In this document: positions 1-7,199 of the stretch, one piece after another
How the letters are laid out: every line of letters starts with the position of its first letter
Position numbering within the stretch: position 1 is the first letter of the stretch
Source: a virus
IMG/VR virus record: IMGVR_UViG_3300046804_003146
Coordinates: 1 to 20,698 of that record
DNA: 20,698 nucleotides
Direction: 5' to 3' (one strand)
Translations under genes and position numbers: made by a program
The notes under the pieces: generated by a model
Told to the model about the DNA's origin: nothing
The model's database searches: none
What the model saw: the letters and a program-made list of their open reading frames with translations, nothing else

Positions 1-845
1 TAGCTGAGCTTGGTGGAATCGGTTGTATTCATCGGTTTATGACGATTGACCAGCAAGGAAAAGAAGTAGAAAAGGTCAAGACGTACACCAGAGGATTTGA
101 TGGTGCAACACATCACGTAATGGCAGCCATTGGCGCAAACGGTGATTATTTTGAACGGGCGTTTGAATTGGTCACTAAGGGTGCTAATATTATTTTGATT
201 GATGTGGCACACGGACATCATAGTTTTGTACGAGATGCATTACATCGTTTGAAAAGAGACTTACCTTCTCACATAGATGTAATTGCAGGAAATGTTGCTA
301 CCGCAAAGGGTGCGCTTGATTTACAATCGTGGGGAGCGGACGCTATTCGTGTCGGTATCGGTGGTGGGTCACTTTGTACCACTCGTATCAAGACCGGATT
401 CGGGGTTCCGAACGTAACTTCACTTCAAGATTGTGCACGTGAAGTCACGGTTCCGATTCTCGCGTGTGGTGGGGTTCGGTCAAGTGGTGATATTGCAAAG
501 GCACTTGCAGTGGGAGCTGATTCGGTCATTCTTGGGTCATTGTTAGCAGGAACTAAGGAAGCGCCTGGTGCAATTATTGAGAAGTCGAACGGATTATACA
601 AGCGGTATCGTGGCGCTGCGTCATTGGAAACGAAGAGTGTCCATAACCAAGCAAAGCGAAATGTTGAAGGTGAGTCTACGGTAATTCCTTTTAAGGGTGG
701 TGTAAAGTTTATCGTGGAAGGATTGACCGATGGATTACGTTCTGCTCTGTCTTACGCTGGAGCACAGAATCTTGGGGAATTCTTTCCAGAATATATGGTG
801 GTCACGGGCGCTGGTATGGCTGAGGCTCGTCCCCACTTACTCTAA
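1..845 (+). CDS. guaB: IMP dehydrogenase/GMP reductase family protein, CBS-less (5' partial)
   Basis: Enzyme of guanine nucleotide metabolism. The frame is open from base 3 ([12 protein letters not shown] before the Met at 39), and GGIGxIH is an internal TIM-barrel motif of the family, so the true start lies upstream. Visible motifs are [16 protein letters not shown], the catalytic loop [11 protein letters not shown] with its Cys, [18 protein letters not shown] and [12 protein letters not shown]. The C-terminal AGMAEARPH resembles IMPDH. In full-length IMPDH a pair of CBS domains of about 120 residues sits after the GGIG-IH/MSIEEQ segment; here only about 20 residues separate MTIDQQ from the next barrel strand, so the CBS pair is missing. 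The flap after YRGAAS is short and I see no Arg-Tyr pair typical of IMPDH, which is more like GMP reductase, so the reaction direction is uncertain. It is probably an auxiliary metabolic gene that raises guanine nucleotide supply during infection. Confidence 0.85.
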   Translation, partial: AELGGIGCIHRFMTIDQQGKEVEKVKTYTRGFDGATHHVMAAIGANGDYFERAFELVTKGANIILIDVAHGHHSFVRDALHRLKRDLPSHIDVIAGNVATAKGALDLQSWGADAIRVGIGGGSLCTTRIKTGFGVPNVTSLQDCAREVTVPILACGGVRSSGDIAKALAVGADSVILGSLLAGTKEAPGAIIEKSNGLYKRYRGAASLETKSVHNQAKRNVEGESTVIPFKGGVKFIVEGLTDGLRSALSYAGAQNLGEFFPEYMVVTGAGMAEARPHLL

Positions 846-856
846 ACGGAGGAAGT

Positions 857-1384
857 ATGAAATACCTCTCTATGATTGTAATGACAATAATGGTTTTAGC
901 AGTAGGTACGGCAAAAACAGTATATATTCCCGATGGTATTGTGCGGTCAGAACCAACCGAACTGGAAAGGTTCTTGGACCATATGGCTCGCCGGGAAAGT
1001 GACAATACACCAAACGTGGTTAATAAGTTTGGGATGATGGGAAAGTACCAATTTGACCCAAGAACGGTTCAGGTCTTAGGGTACCACGTATCAAAGAATC
1101 AATTCCTACGTAATCCTGAATTACAGGACAGCGTAATGGTAAGCTATATGAGAGCAAATAACTCACTGTTGGACCGTATTATCGAAAATTACGAAGGTCG
1201 GAAGTTCAAGGGAATTCGTATTACTCGGTCTGGTGTTCTCGCCGCCGCTCATTTGGCCGGTGCAGGTAACGTAAAGAAGTATTTCGCAGATGGTGATATG
1301 CATGGTCGAACAGACGCAAATGGTACGTCTATTCGAGATTATCTGCAAGAATTTAACAAGTACAAATTACGGGAAACTTTCTAA
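857..1384 (+). CDS. Exported lysozyme-fold (transglycosylase-like) protein
   Basis: A 175-residue protein with an N-terminal hydrophobic stretch (residues 4-19, ending AVGTA before Lys20) that looks like a signal peptide. The segment ARRESDN (Glu47 as candidate catalytic acid) followed by FGMMGKYQF fits the Glu-containing first helix and the G-x-YQF loop of the SLT/lysozyme superfamily. A later AAAHLAGAGNV segment and the terminal D-x-NGTS-x-x-DYL segment occur in phage transglycosylase-like proteins. By inference it cuts peptidoglycan from the periplasmic side, for lysis or entry. It has a strong Shine-Dalgarno (GGAGG, 847-851) and starts 12 nt after the preceding gene. Its stop overlaps the next start by 1 nt (TAATG), so the two are probably translationally coupled. 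The substrate and bond cleaved cannot be read from the sequence. Confidence 0.65.
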   Translation: MKYLSMIVMTIMVLAVGTAKTVYIPDGIVRSEPTELERFLDHMARRESDNTPNVVNKFGMMGKYQFDPRTVQVLGYHVSKNQFLRNPELQDSVMVSYMRANNSLLDRIIENYEGRKFKGIRITRSGVLAAAHLAGAGNVKKYFADGDMHGRTDANGTSIRDYLQEFNKYKLRETF

Positions 1385-1668
1385 TGTTAATTTTTTTGGT
1401 TGGGGCCTTGACAATTATCGTTGCGTTATTATCTTTCGCAGTATATAATTTATTAAATAAAAATGAAAGATTAGAGGACGCTATTAATGAGTTTTATGGT
1501 CGCACAAACGCCACCGTAAGACTCATGCGTTCTATAGATAGTCGTCAGATATTTGAACAAGACGATGAAGTGGGAACAACGTTTAAACAATTGGTTGAAT
1601 GCGTAGATTTATTGTCCGCATTCGTTACGGAGATACGTGATGGTAACTACGAGGAAGAAGAACGATAA
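1384..1668 (+). CDS. Small one-pass membrane protein, unknown function
   Basis: A 94-residue protein. Residues 2-23 are hydrophobic (LIFLVGALTIIVALLSFAVY) and form one N-terminal membrane segment; the rest is charged and probably helical, ending in an acidic run (EEEER). Similar short membrane-anchored proteins with an IFEQDDEVG-type segment are, from memory, common in T4-like aquatic phages, but I know of no function. It overlaps the lysozyme-like gene upstream by 1 nt and the sigma factor gene downstream by 29 nt. The position next to an exported peptidoglycan enzyme allows a lysis role (spanin- or holin-like), but there is no lipobox and only one membrane segment, so this stays speculative. 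Confidence 0.6.
   Translation: MLIFLVGALTIIVALLSFAVYNLLNKNERLEDAINEFYGRTNATVRLMRSIDSRQIFEQDDEVGTTFKQLVECVDLLSAFVTEIRDGNYEEEER
1629..1632 (+). promoter_or_regulatory. Ribosome binding site deciding the sigma factor start
   Basis: GGAG lies 7 nt before ATG 1640. The in-frame GTG at 1637 would have only 4 nt of spacing, so ATG 1640 is preferred. Confidence 0.6.
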
Positions 1669-2377
1669 GGTTTATTTTACCGAAGAAACTGAAAAAGCGA
1701 TAATCGCATACAATAAATCAGATGACCCCGACACTCGGGAACAATTATTTAGAAGTAAAATTCAAGGACCGCTTGATAAGCTAGCAGAAAACGTTATCAA
1801 TCGGTTCAAATTTCCATATATGGAGGGTACCTTCGACGAAATCAAGGCGCAGGTAGTCTCCTTTTTGGTTATCAATCTTCATAAATTTACCGAAGATAAG
1901 GGTAAGGCATTCTCATATTTTAGTGTTATTGCCAAGAACTATTTGATTTTACACAATAATAATTCGTATAAAGAAGAAAAGCGGGTACTATACTTTTCAG
2001 ACCAGACAGAGGATTCTTTTACACTGGAAGAAATGTTGATTGTAGAACCAGAAACCCGTGATTCTACGGTAGATATGAAGGAATTTCTCAAATTATTAGT
2101 CCAATACTGGGAGTTCAACACCACAAAGATATTCAAGAAGAAGCGTGATATCGAAATCGCAACCGCAATCGTCAAATTAATCGAACGAATCGATAATATT
2201 GATAATTTCAACAAGAAAGCCCTCTATCTGATGGTACGGGAGATGACAAATTACAAAACCGCCCATATCACTAAGGTTATCAACAAGATGCGACCCCACA
2301 TTATCCGTATGTTGGGAGAATTTAGACAAAATGGACATCTTTCCGACCCATCCTCCTATTTCTCGTATAAAAGATAA
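1640..2377 (+). CDS. 55: Late-transcription sigma factor, T4 gp55-like
   Basis: A 245-residue sigma70-family protein similar to T4 gp55, which directs host RNA polymerase to short late promoters. It begins with VYFTEETEKAIIAYN, followed by REQLFRSKIQGPLDKLAENVI and then GKAFSYFSVIAKNYLI at about residues 88-105, the conserved region-2-like core that contacts the polymerase clamp and the -10 element. The C-terminal part (about residues 190-225, LYLMVREMTNYKTAHITKVI) looks helix-turn-helix-like. At 245 residues it is somewhat longer than T4 gp55 (185). It overlaps the upstream membrane-protein gene by 29 nt and is followed by an inverted repeat with a TATAAT element. Sitting directly upstream of the baseplate genes, it probably controls them as late genes. 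Confidence 0.85.
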   Translation: MVTTRKKNDKVYFTEETEKAIIAYNKSDDPDTREQLFRSKIQGPLDKLAENVINRFKFPYMEGTFDEIKAQVVSFLVINLHKFTEDKGKAFSYFSVIAKNYLILHNNNSYKEEKRVLYFSDQTEDSFTLEEMLIVEPETRDSTVDMKEFLKLLVQYWEFNTTKIFKKKRDIEIATAIVKLIERIDNIDNFNKKALYLMVREMTNYKTAHITKVINKMRPHIIRMLGEFRQNGHLSDPSSYFSYKR

Positions 2378-2404
2378 TTCCTATCTATTTATAATATAGG
2401 AATT
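2376..2404 (+). promoter_or_regulatory. Inverted repeat with -10-like element (candidate late promoter)
   Basis: A perfect 9-bp inverted repeat (AATTCCTAT 2376-2384 and ATAGGAATT 2396-2404) with an 11-nt loop. The loop holds TATTTATAAT (2386-2395), including a consensus TATAAT, and no -35 element stands 16-18 nt upstream. gp55-type late promoters need only a -10-like box, so this could be one. A transcript would start near 2402, just beyond the hairpin and just before the Shine-Dalgarno. The stem has no U-tract, so it is a poor terminator. Confidence 0.4.
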
Positions 2405-2405
2405 T

Positions 2406-2412
2406 AGGAGGT
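2406..2412 (+). promoter_or_regulatory. Consensus ribosome binding site
   Basis: AGGAGGT, fully complementary to the 16S rRNA tail, 4 nt before ATG 2417 and 1 nt after the inverted repeat. A hairpin so close could affect ribosome access. Confidence 0.7.
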
Positions 2413-2416
2413 TCCA

Positions 2417-2806
2417 ATGGATATAAACTCAGAATTATATGATGGGAAGAGTCTAGCAGACATTTTCTCAGAAATTCACAAAAATACAGACAGTAAACGA
2501 ACCCAAATCAACTCGTTTATTATGAAAATGGTCCAACTCATCCGCACGCCAGAAGATGCTGCGGTGATTGGACCTATTGTGCAGGGATTCATCGAAGTAA
2601 ACGTCAAGAACGATGAACATTTGGTTCGCGTTGCGCAGATTGCACAACGCATCGTGTCTGTTGGTGTCAAGTCTAACGCATCGTTGGACGGTTTGTTGTC
2701 TGAAGAAGAAAAGAACGCATTACTTGGGGACATTCAAGTAGAAATCCAAGGACTTCAAGAAGATGTGAAGGACTTGGATGATGTGTTTGCGAGTAAGTCA
2801 AAATGA
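2417..2806 (+). CDS. Conserved T4-like phage protein of unknown function
   Basis: A 129-residue soluble protein that looks mostly helical. It begins MDINSELYDGKSLADIFSEIH and has a central KNDEHLVRVAQIAQRIV segment and an acidic C-terminus (EDVKDLDDVFASKSK). I recognise the pattern from aquatic T4-like phages, where it lies near gp55 and baseplate genes, but I know no assigned role. It is not an obvious gp33 (late coactivator) homologue, though its position beside gp55 makes a transcription role possible. It has the strongest ribosome binding site in the window, which suggests high expression. Its stop overlaps the next ATG (ATGA, 2803-2806), so it is probably coupled to the spike gene. Confidence 0.7.
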   Translation: MDINSELYDGKSLADIFSEIHKNTDSKRTQINSFIMKMVQLIRTPEDAAVIGPIVQGFIEVNVKNDEHLVRVAQIAQRIVSVGVKSNASLDGLLSEEEKNALLGDIQVEIQGLQEDVKDLDDVFASKSK

Positions 2807-4179
2807 GAACATTCGGGTCGGTACCGTACGGCGTAGACATTAATCAGCTAGGTGCCTCCGAGGTTCCTAGATTTTCTATTAACCAACCTTCTCCGTATAT
2901 CGATGGGTTGGTGGAAGATGTAATCGTTAACGAAAGCCATCCTCTATACTCCGCTGACGGGAGTAATTTGGGTGATATTCTTGTTAGAATTATTCCTGAT
3001 GACCGTGGTGTTCCAAAAGAAAAACTAAACTGGGCAAGTCCATTAGAATTTAGTATCCAAGAATTTCCTCTAAAAAATGAAACCGTACTAATTTTCTACT
3101 CGTTCGGAAAGTTATATTACACACGACCCGTAAACACAGCGAAAAAGGTAACAGAAAATTCTTGGCCTGGACTAAGTGCGAGATTTTCTCCTATTTCAAC
3201 AGCGGTCAATAGTGATTCAGCACAACTAGCAGCTCAAGGTGGACCCTCATACCAACCCTCCGAACCACAAGAAGCATTTACTCTGGGTAATGAGTTCAAG
3301 GAAAACGCCGATGTAAAACCGATTCGTGCAAATGAAGGGGATGTTATCTTACAAGGAAGATTCGGAAATATCATCAGATTTGGGTCTAGTTTATTTAGCA
3401 ACCAAACGACAACTTCACCAAAAGCCAATTTACTTATTACTGTGGGTCAAAATGCCACACCTAAAGAAGTCTCTACGGCTACAACGACCCAATACTCTCT
3501 AGTATACGAAGATATCAATAAAGATTTAAATTCTATCTGGTTAGTTACGGATGAAACGGTTCCATTTGAAGCAGCAACACTTAACACCGCATCCGGTAAT
3601 AAAGCACATTTACGGTCTACAGAAATATCAAGACAATCTCCATATTACACCGGAGCACAGATATTCGTAAATTCTGATAGAGTTATTTTAAACAGTAAAA
3701 AAAATGAAATGTCGTTGTTCTCTAAGTCGGAAATAAACCTTAGTGCTATCGGTTCTATTACCCTAGACTCCGAATCATCGGTGTTTATGACGGCTAATTC
3801 TGATATAAACCTTGTTGCAGCCGATGATTTGTTTCTAAAAGGTAATAATGTAGTACTTTCTTCTGTAAAAAATTTGTCATTTAAAACGGACGGTAATTAC
3901 ACAATTCTAGGTAAAAAGATATTTATAGGAACGTCAAATGACCCAACCGAACCTATGGTTCTGGGGGCGACATTGGCTAGTTTCTTAGGGAAGTTGATAG
4001 ACGTATTCACTACACAGTTACCATTGACCACTGTGGTGACGCCCGTTGGACCAGGTACAGCGGTATTTCTTCCTTTAATTACTGGGTTGAAGGCGTTACA
4101 ACTCAGCCAATTAGGATTAGTACCACAATCAGCGGTTTTCAACAGTACAGATAACTTTGTCACAAAGAAGAATGTATGA
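2803..4179 (+). CDS. Baseplate central spike/hub protein, gp5-like without lysozyme domain
   Basis: A 458-residue protein that should form the membrane-puncturing spike at the baseplate centre. An N-terminal OB-fold-like region (about residues 30-110, with VIVNESHPLYS and GDILVRIIP) is followed by the segment EGDVILQGRFGNIIRFG (about 178-195), which is characteristic of gp5/gpV/VgrG-like proteins. After that come short hydrophobic/polar repeats (about residues 285-365, such as EINLSAIGSITLDSESSVFM) consistent with a trimeric beta-helix or needle. T4 gp5 carries a lysozyme domain between the OB and needle parts; no such domain is seen here. A hydrophobic C-terminal stretch (LGATLASFLGKLIDVF) may pack the tip. 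Start and stop overlap both neighbours by 4 nt (ATGA). Confidence 0.75.
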   Translation: MRTFGSVPYGVDINQLGASEVPRFSINQPSPYIDGLVEDVIVNESHPLYSADGSNLGDILVRIIPDDRGVPKEKLNWASPLEFSIQEFPLKNETVLIFYSFGKLYYTRPVNTAKKVTENSWPGLSARFSPISTAVNSDSAQLAAQGGPSYQPSEPQEAFTLGNEFKENADVKPIRANEGDVILQGRFGNIIRFGSSLFSNQTTTSPKANLLITVGQNATPKEVSTATTTQYSLVYEDINKDLNSIWLVTDETVPFEAATLNTASGNKAHLRSTEISRQSPYYTGAQIFVNSDRVILNSKKNEMSLFSKSEINLSAIGSITLDSESSVFMTANSDINLVAADDLFLKGNNVVLSSVKNLSFKTDGNYTILGKKIFIGTSNDPTEPMVLGATLASFLGKLIDVFTTQLPLTTVVTPVGPGTAVFLPLITGLKALQLSQLGLVPQSAVFNSTDNFVTKKNV

Positions 4180-4550
4180 ATATAAAAATTCCATTAGATA
4201 CGATAGTTCCAGATGGTACCTTTTCTGGGTCTATAGATGAAATAAAACAACGAGCAAACAATATCGTTGACACATACGAATCTAAAATTCCGCAAGTACC
4301 ACAGATACCTCAAATTCCTAGTTTAACTCAACCAGTTGTTCCAACCATACCATCATACGCTGAAGTAAAAGAGTATATTAATTTCAGAATTAATGAATTA
4401 AAACGACAAAAGCAAGAAGCGACTATTAATGCACAACGTGATTTGGCTAAAAAAGCAGAAAGTACGTTTACCGTTAGAAAAGAACAGATTACTAATAATA
4501 GTATAAGAAATATAAGTCGTAATGTTTTAGGACGATTTAACAACCGATAG
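4176..4550 (+). CDS. Small proline-rich, coiled-coil protein, unknown
   Basis: A 124-residue protein with three visible parts: an N-terminal segment; a proline-rich stretch at about residues 38-62 built on a PQ(V/I)P repeat (PQVPQIPQIPSLTQP); and a basic, helical, probably coiled-coil region (INFRINELKRQKQEATINA and onward). I do not recognise a family. It overlaps the spike gene by 4 nt (ATGA) and lies between spike and gp25, so a small baseplate hub, spike-tip or assembly role is likely. No PAAR motif or signal peptide is visible. Confidence 0.6.
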   Translation: MNIKIPLDTIVPDGTFSGSIDEIKQRANNIVDTYESKIPQVPQIPQIPSLTQPVVPTIPSYAEVKEYINFRINELKRQKQEATINAQRDLAKKAESTFTVRKEQITNNSIRNISRNVLGRFNNR

Positions 4551-4558
4551 AGGATTTT

Positions 4559-4891
4559 ATGGACAAAGCACTATTTAGAGCATACGTAAAAGAACTTGTA
4601 AAGGAAGCGGTGGAAGAAGAAGTTAAAAAAGTTCTTCCTAAGTTACTCGGTGAAGCTGTTGCAGAAGTAAAATCACTTCAAGAATCTACACCGACCGCAA
4701 CACCAAAACCAAAACTTTCACGTGCGCAATTAGCAGAAATGATGGGTCTTGACCGTATTGGTGATACCATTGTAGCAACAACCGGTAAGGTAATGCCAAC
4801 ACCACCAAAGGGTGTTCAAGAAGATAACCCAGCATTCCAAGCAATCAATAAAGATTATTCTGCTATGATGAAAGCAATGAAGTTGGTCTAA
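4559..4891 (+). CDS. Small acidic/helical baseplate-region protein, unknown
   Basis: A 110-residue protein. The N-terminus is an amphipathic charged helix (KELVKEAVEEEVKKVLPKLL), followed by a Pro/Thr linker (TPTATPKPK), a short LSRAQLAEMMGLDRIGDTI segment, and a C-terminal helix ending MMKAMKLV. The linker suggests two small binding modules. I do not recognise a named family. It sits 8 nt after the preceding gene with AGAGGA as ribosome binding site, and 3 nt before gp25. Its place between spike and wedge genes suggests a baseplate structural, chaperone or assembly role. Confidence 0.6.
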   Translation: MDKALFRAYVKELVKEAVEEEVKKVLPKLLGEAVAEVKSLQESTPTATPKPKLSRAQLAEMMGLDRIGDTIVATTGKVMPTPPKGVQEDNPAFQAINKDYSAMMKAMKLV

Positions 4892-4894
4892 TTT

Positions 4895-5278
4895 ATGGCA
4901 CAAAAATTCATCGGAGTTACCATCCCAATACGTCGGGGCCAGACAGGAATGTTTGACCAATCGACTACGTTGATTGAACAAACTCGGTCAAATTTTAAGA
5001 ATTTAATTTTGACCAAGAAAGGAGAACGTATTGCTCAACCGAAATTGGGATGTGACCTCTGGAGAGTTTTGTTTGACCCAAGCACAGAAGATTTATTGAC
5101 CGAAGCACGTTTGGCTGTCGCAGAAGCTATTGACAGATGGTTACCGTATTTAGAACTTACTGATTTTCAAATTACGCAAAATAGTGATGAGAATATAATC
5201 AACATCACATGTACATATAAATTTAGAAATAACCCAAATGTCACCGACACCGTGACCATTTCTACACGGGGAGTATGA
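4895..5278 (+). CDS. 25: Baseplate wedge subunit gp25
   Basis: A 127-residue member of the GpW/gp25 family, matching the usual size of T4 gp25 (132). The signature segment is GERIAQPKLGCDLWRVLFDP (about residues 43-62), followed by an alpha helix (LLTEARLAVAEAIDRWLPYL) and the strand pattern INITCTYKF near the C-terminus. In T4 gp25 lies at the junction of the baseplate core bundle and nucleates sheath assembly with gp6 and gp53. Directly followed by gp6 with a 1-nt gap, the same order as in other T4-like phages. Confidence in the family is high. Confidence 0.9.
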   Translation: MAQKFIGVTIPIRRGQTGMFDQSTTLIEQTRSNFKNLILTKKGERIAQPKLGCDLWRVLFDPSTEDLLTEARLAVAEAIDRWLPYLELTDFQITQNSDENIINITCTYKFRNNPNVTDTVTISTRGV

Positions 5279-5279
5279 G

Positions 5280-7199
5280 ATGTCCAGTAACCAAAGAATC
5301 AATTTACAACCTCGACCAAACGTTAAGCAGATTAACTATCTTTCTAAGACATTTGGAGATTTTAGACAGAATTTAATTGAGTTTGCGAAGTCGTACTATC
5401 CGAACACATATTCAGATTTTAACGAAACTTCTCCAGGTATGATGTTCATTGAAATGGCATCATATCTTGGTGATGTCTTATCATTCTATATTGATAATCA
5501 ATTCAAGGAAAATCTCTTAGCTTACGCCGAACAAGAAGAGAATGTTGTTACTATTGCTCAATTTTTAGGATACAAGCCAAAGTTAATTTCACCCGCAACG
5601 GCAACTGCAAAACTATACCAACTAGCACCAGCAGTTTTAAGTAATGGTGTGTACGTCCCAGATACTAAATACTTGGTCAAGGTCGGAGCAGGAAGTAGAT
5701 TTACGACAGCAGGACAAAATGTCATCCAATTCAGACTACTTGAAGATGTAGATTTCTCGGATATCACCGCAGAAAACTATATTATTAATTCATTCTCTGG
5801 TGGTAATCCATCAACCTTTATCGTTACCAAAGAAGCACGTCTTATTGCGGCTGTAGAAAAGACAGCAACGTTTACATTTGGAAGTGCGGAACAATTTACT
5901 TCCGTTCTTCTCCCAGACGAACAGATTATTGGAATCTCAAATATCGTAGATTCTGATGGAAATAAGTGGTATGAAGTTGATTATCTAGCACAAGATGTTA
6001 TTTTGGATGACCTTGACGTAACTACAAACGGAGAAATTGGTAATCTTCCATCTTCTAAGTTAAGATTACGTAAAGTACCAAGACGATTTGTTACACGAAT
6101 CAATAGAGAACTTCGTATGGAGTTGTTATTTGGTTCGGGCGTCGATAACACAGCTGAAACTAATTTAGTTCTGGATTCTCGTCAAATTGCAAACGCACAA
6201 TACGGTAATACGATTCAAAATATTCTAGGAAACACTGCACTTAATAATGTAAATTTCTTAAATAGTAATGCATACGGATTAGCACCAGCAAATACTACAC
6301 TAACCGTAACATATTTGGTTGGGGGTGGTGTGGAAACCAATACACCATCAAATACTATCGTTAATGTGGGCAACCTAATCACATTGAACGACACAACAGC
6401 ATACACGGCAGCAGAATTACTAGCGTTTAATGCAGCAGTCCAGAGTATGACAATTAACAATGACTTACCTGCAACTGGCGGCGGAGCCGGAGAATCTGTT
6501 GATGAAATTCGTCAAAACGCACTTGGATTCTTTAATGCACAGAACAGAGTGGTTACCGCTGATGATTACACAATCCGTGCATACTCACTTCCTTCCAAAT
6601 TTGGTCGGGTGTCCAAGGCATACGCAGTACGTGACGAACAAATTAATCAAATATTAGCAACAAACGATATCAACTACGTCAATAATCCAGTCCGACCAAA
6701 CGCAATTAATTTATATACATTAGGATATGATAAAGACGGTAAGTTAGCTACATTAAACACTGTAACCAAAGAAAATCTAGCAAGATATTTGGAACAATAC
6801 AGACTGTTGACAGACGATGTTAATATTCTTGATGCATTTATCATTAATATCGGTGTACAATTTGATATTTCGGTGTTCCGTAACTATAATTTAAACGATG
6901 TACTTGCTCGTACTATCGGGACAGTACAAGATTTCTTCAATATTGAAAAGTGGAACATTGGTCAACCTATTATTTTAGCAGATTTAACCTATGCTATCGG
7001 TATGGTAGACGGCGTTCAAAACGTTCGTGATGTTCGTATCTTCAACAAGTATCAATTTAAGGATGGTGCAAACTATCAAAATTATCGCTATTCAATTAGT
7101 GATGCAACGGTTGATGGAGTTATTTACCCAAGTCTCGACCCAAGTATATTTGAGTTGAAATATCCACAAACTGATATTATAGGAACTGCCTCACAATGA
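5280..7199 (+). CDS. 6: Baseplate wedge subunit gp6 (baseplate J-like)
   Basis: A 639-residue protein close in length to T4 gp6 (660). The N-terminal segment (about residues 24-102) carries the conserved FAKSYYPNTYSDFNETSPG and ASYLGDVLSFYIDNQFKENL pattern of gp6/gpJ wedge proteins. A central segment at about residues 404-430 (DEIRQNALGFFNAQNRVVTA, then DDY) is the typical J-like motif. gp6 forms the ring that joins the six wedges and changes shape when the baseplate switches to its contracted state. It starts 1 nt after gp25 and overlaps the next gene by 4 nt (ATGA). No unusual feature seen. Confidence 0.9.
   Translation: MSSNQRINLQPRPNVKQINYLSKTFGDFRQNLIEFAKSYYPNTYSDFNETSPGMMFIEMASYLGDVLSFYIDNQFKENLLAYAEQEENVVTIAQFLGYKPKLISPATATAKLYQLAPAVLSNGVYVPDTKYLVKVGAGSRFTTAGQNVIQFRLLEDVDFSDITAENYIINSFSGGNPSTFIVTKEARLIAAVEKTATFTFGSAEQFTSVLLPDEQIIGISNIVDSDGNKWYEVDYLAQDVILDDLDVTTNGEIGNLPSSKLRLRKVPRRFVTRINRELRMELLFGSGVDNTAETNLVLDSRQIANAQYGNTIQNILGNTALNNVNFLNSNAYGLAPANTTLTVTYLVGGGVETNTPSNTIVNVGNLITLNDTTAYTAAELLAFNAAVQSMTINNDLPATGGGAGESVDEIRQNALGFFNAQNRVVTADDYTIRAYSLPSKFGRVSKAYAVRDEQINQILATNDINYVNNPVRPNAINLYTLGYDKDGKLATLNTVTKENLARYLEQYRLLTDDVNILDAFIINIGVQFDISVFRNYNLNDVLARTIGTVQDFFNIEKWNIGQPIILADLTYAIGMVDGVQNVRDVRIFNKYQFKDGANYQNYRYSISDATVDGVIYPSLDPSIFELKYPQTDIIGTASQ

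Noticed and set aside
730-1002. Frame of 90 codons across the end of the first gene
   Set aside because: It overlaps two clearly coding genes in another frame and has no ribosome binding site or recognisable motif.
1637-1639. GTG as start of the sigma factor
   Set aside because: Spacing to GGAG is only 4 nt, and ATG 1640 immediately after it has normal spacing.
2386-2393. TATTTATA, an exact T4 late promoter box (TATAAATA) on the minus strand
   Set aside because: It would drive transcription antisense to the sigma gene; the same word also occurs inside the spike gene near 3915, so it is probably chance in AT-rich DNA.
6460-6657. Internal alternative frame inside gp6
   Set aside because: No ribosome binding site, and the overlapping gp6 frame has clear family motifs.
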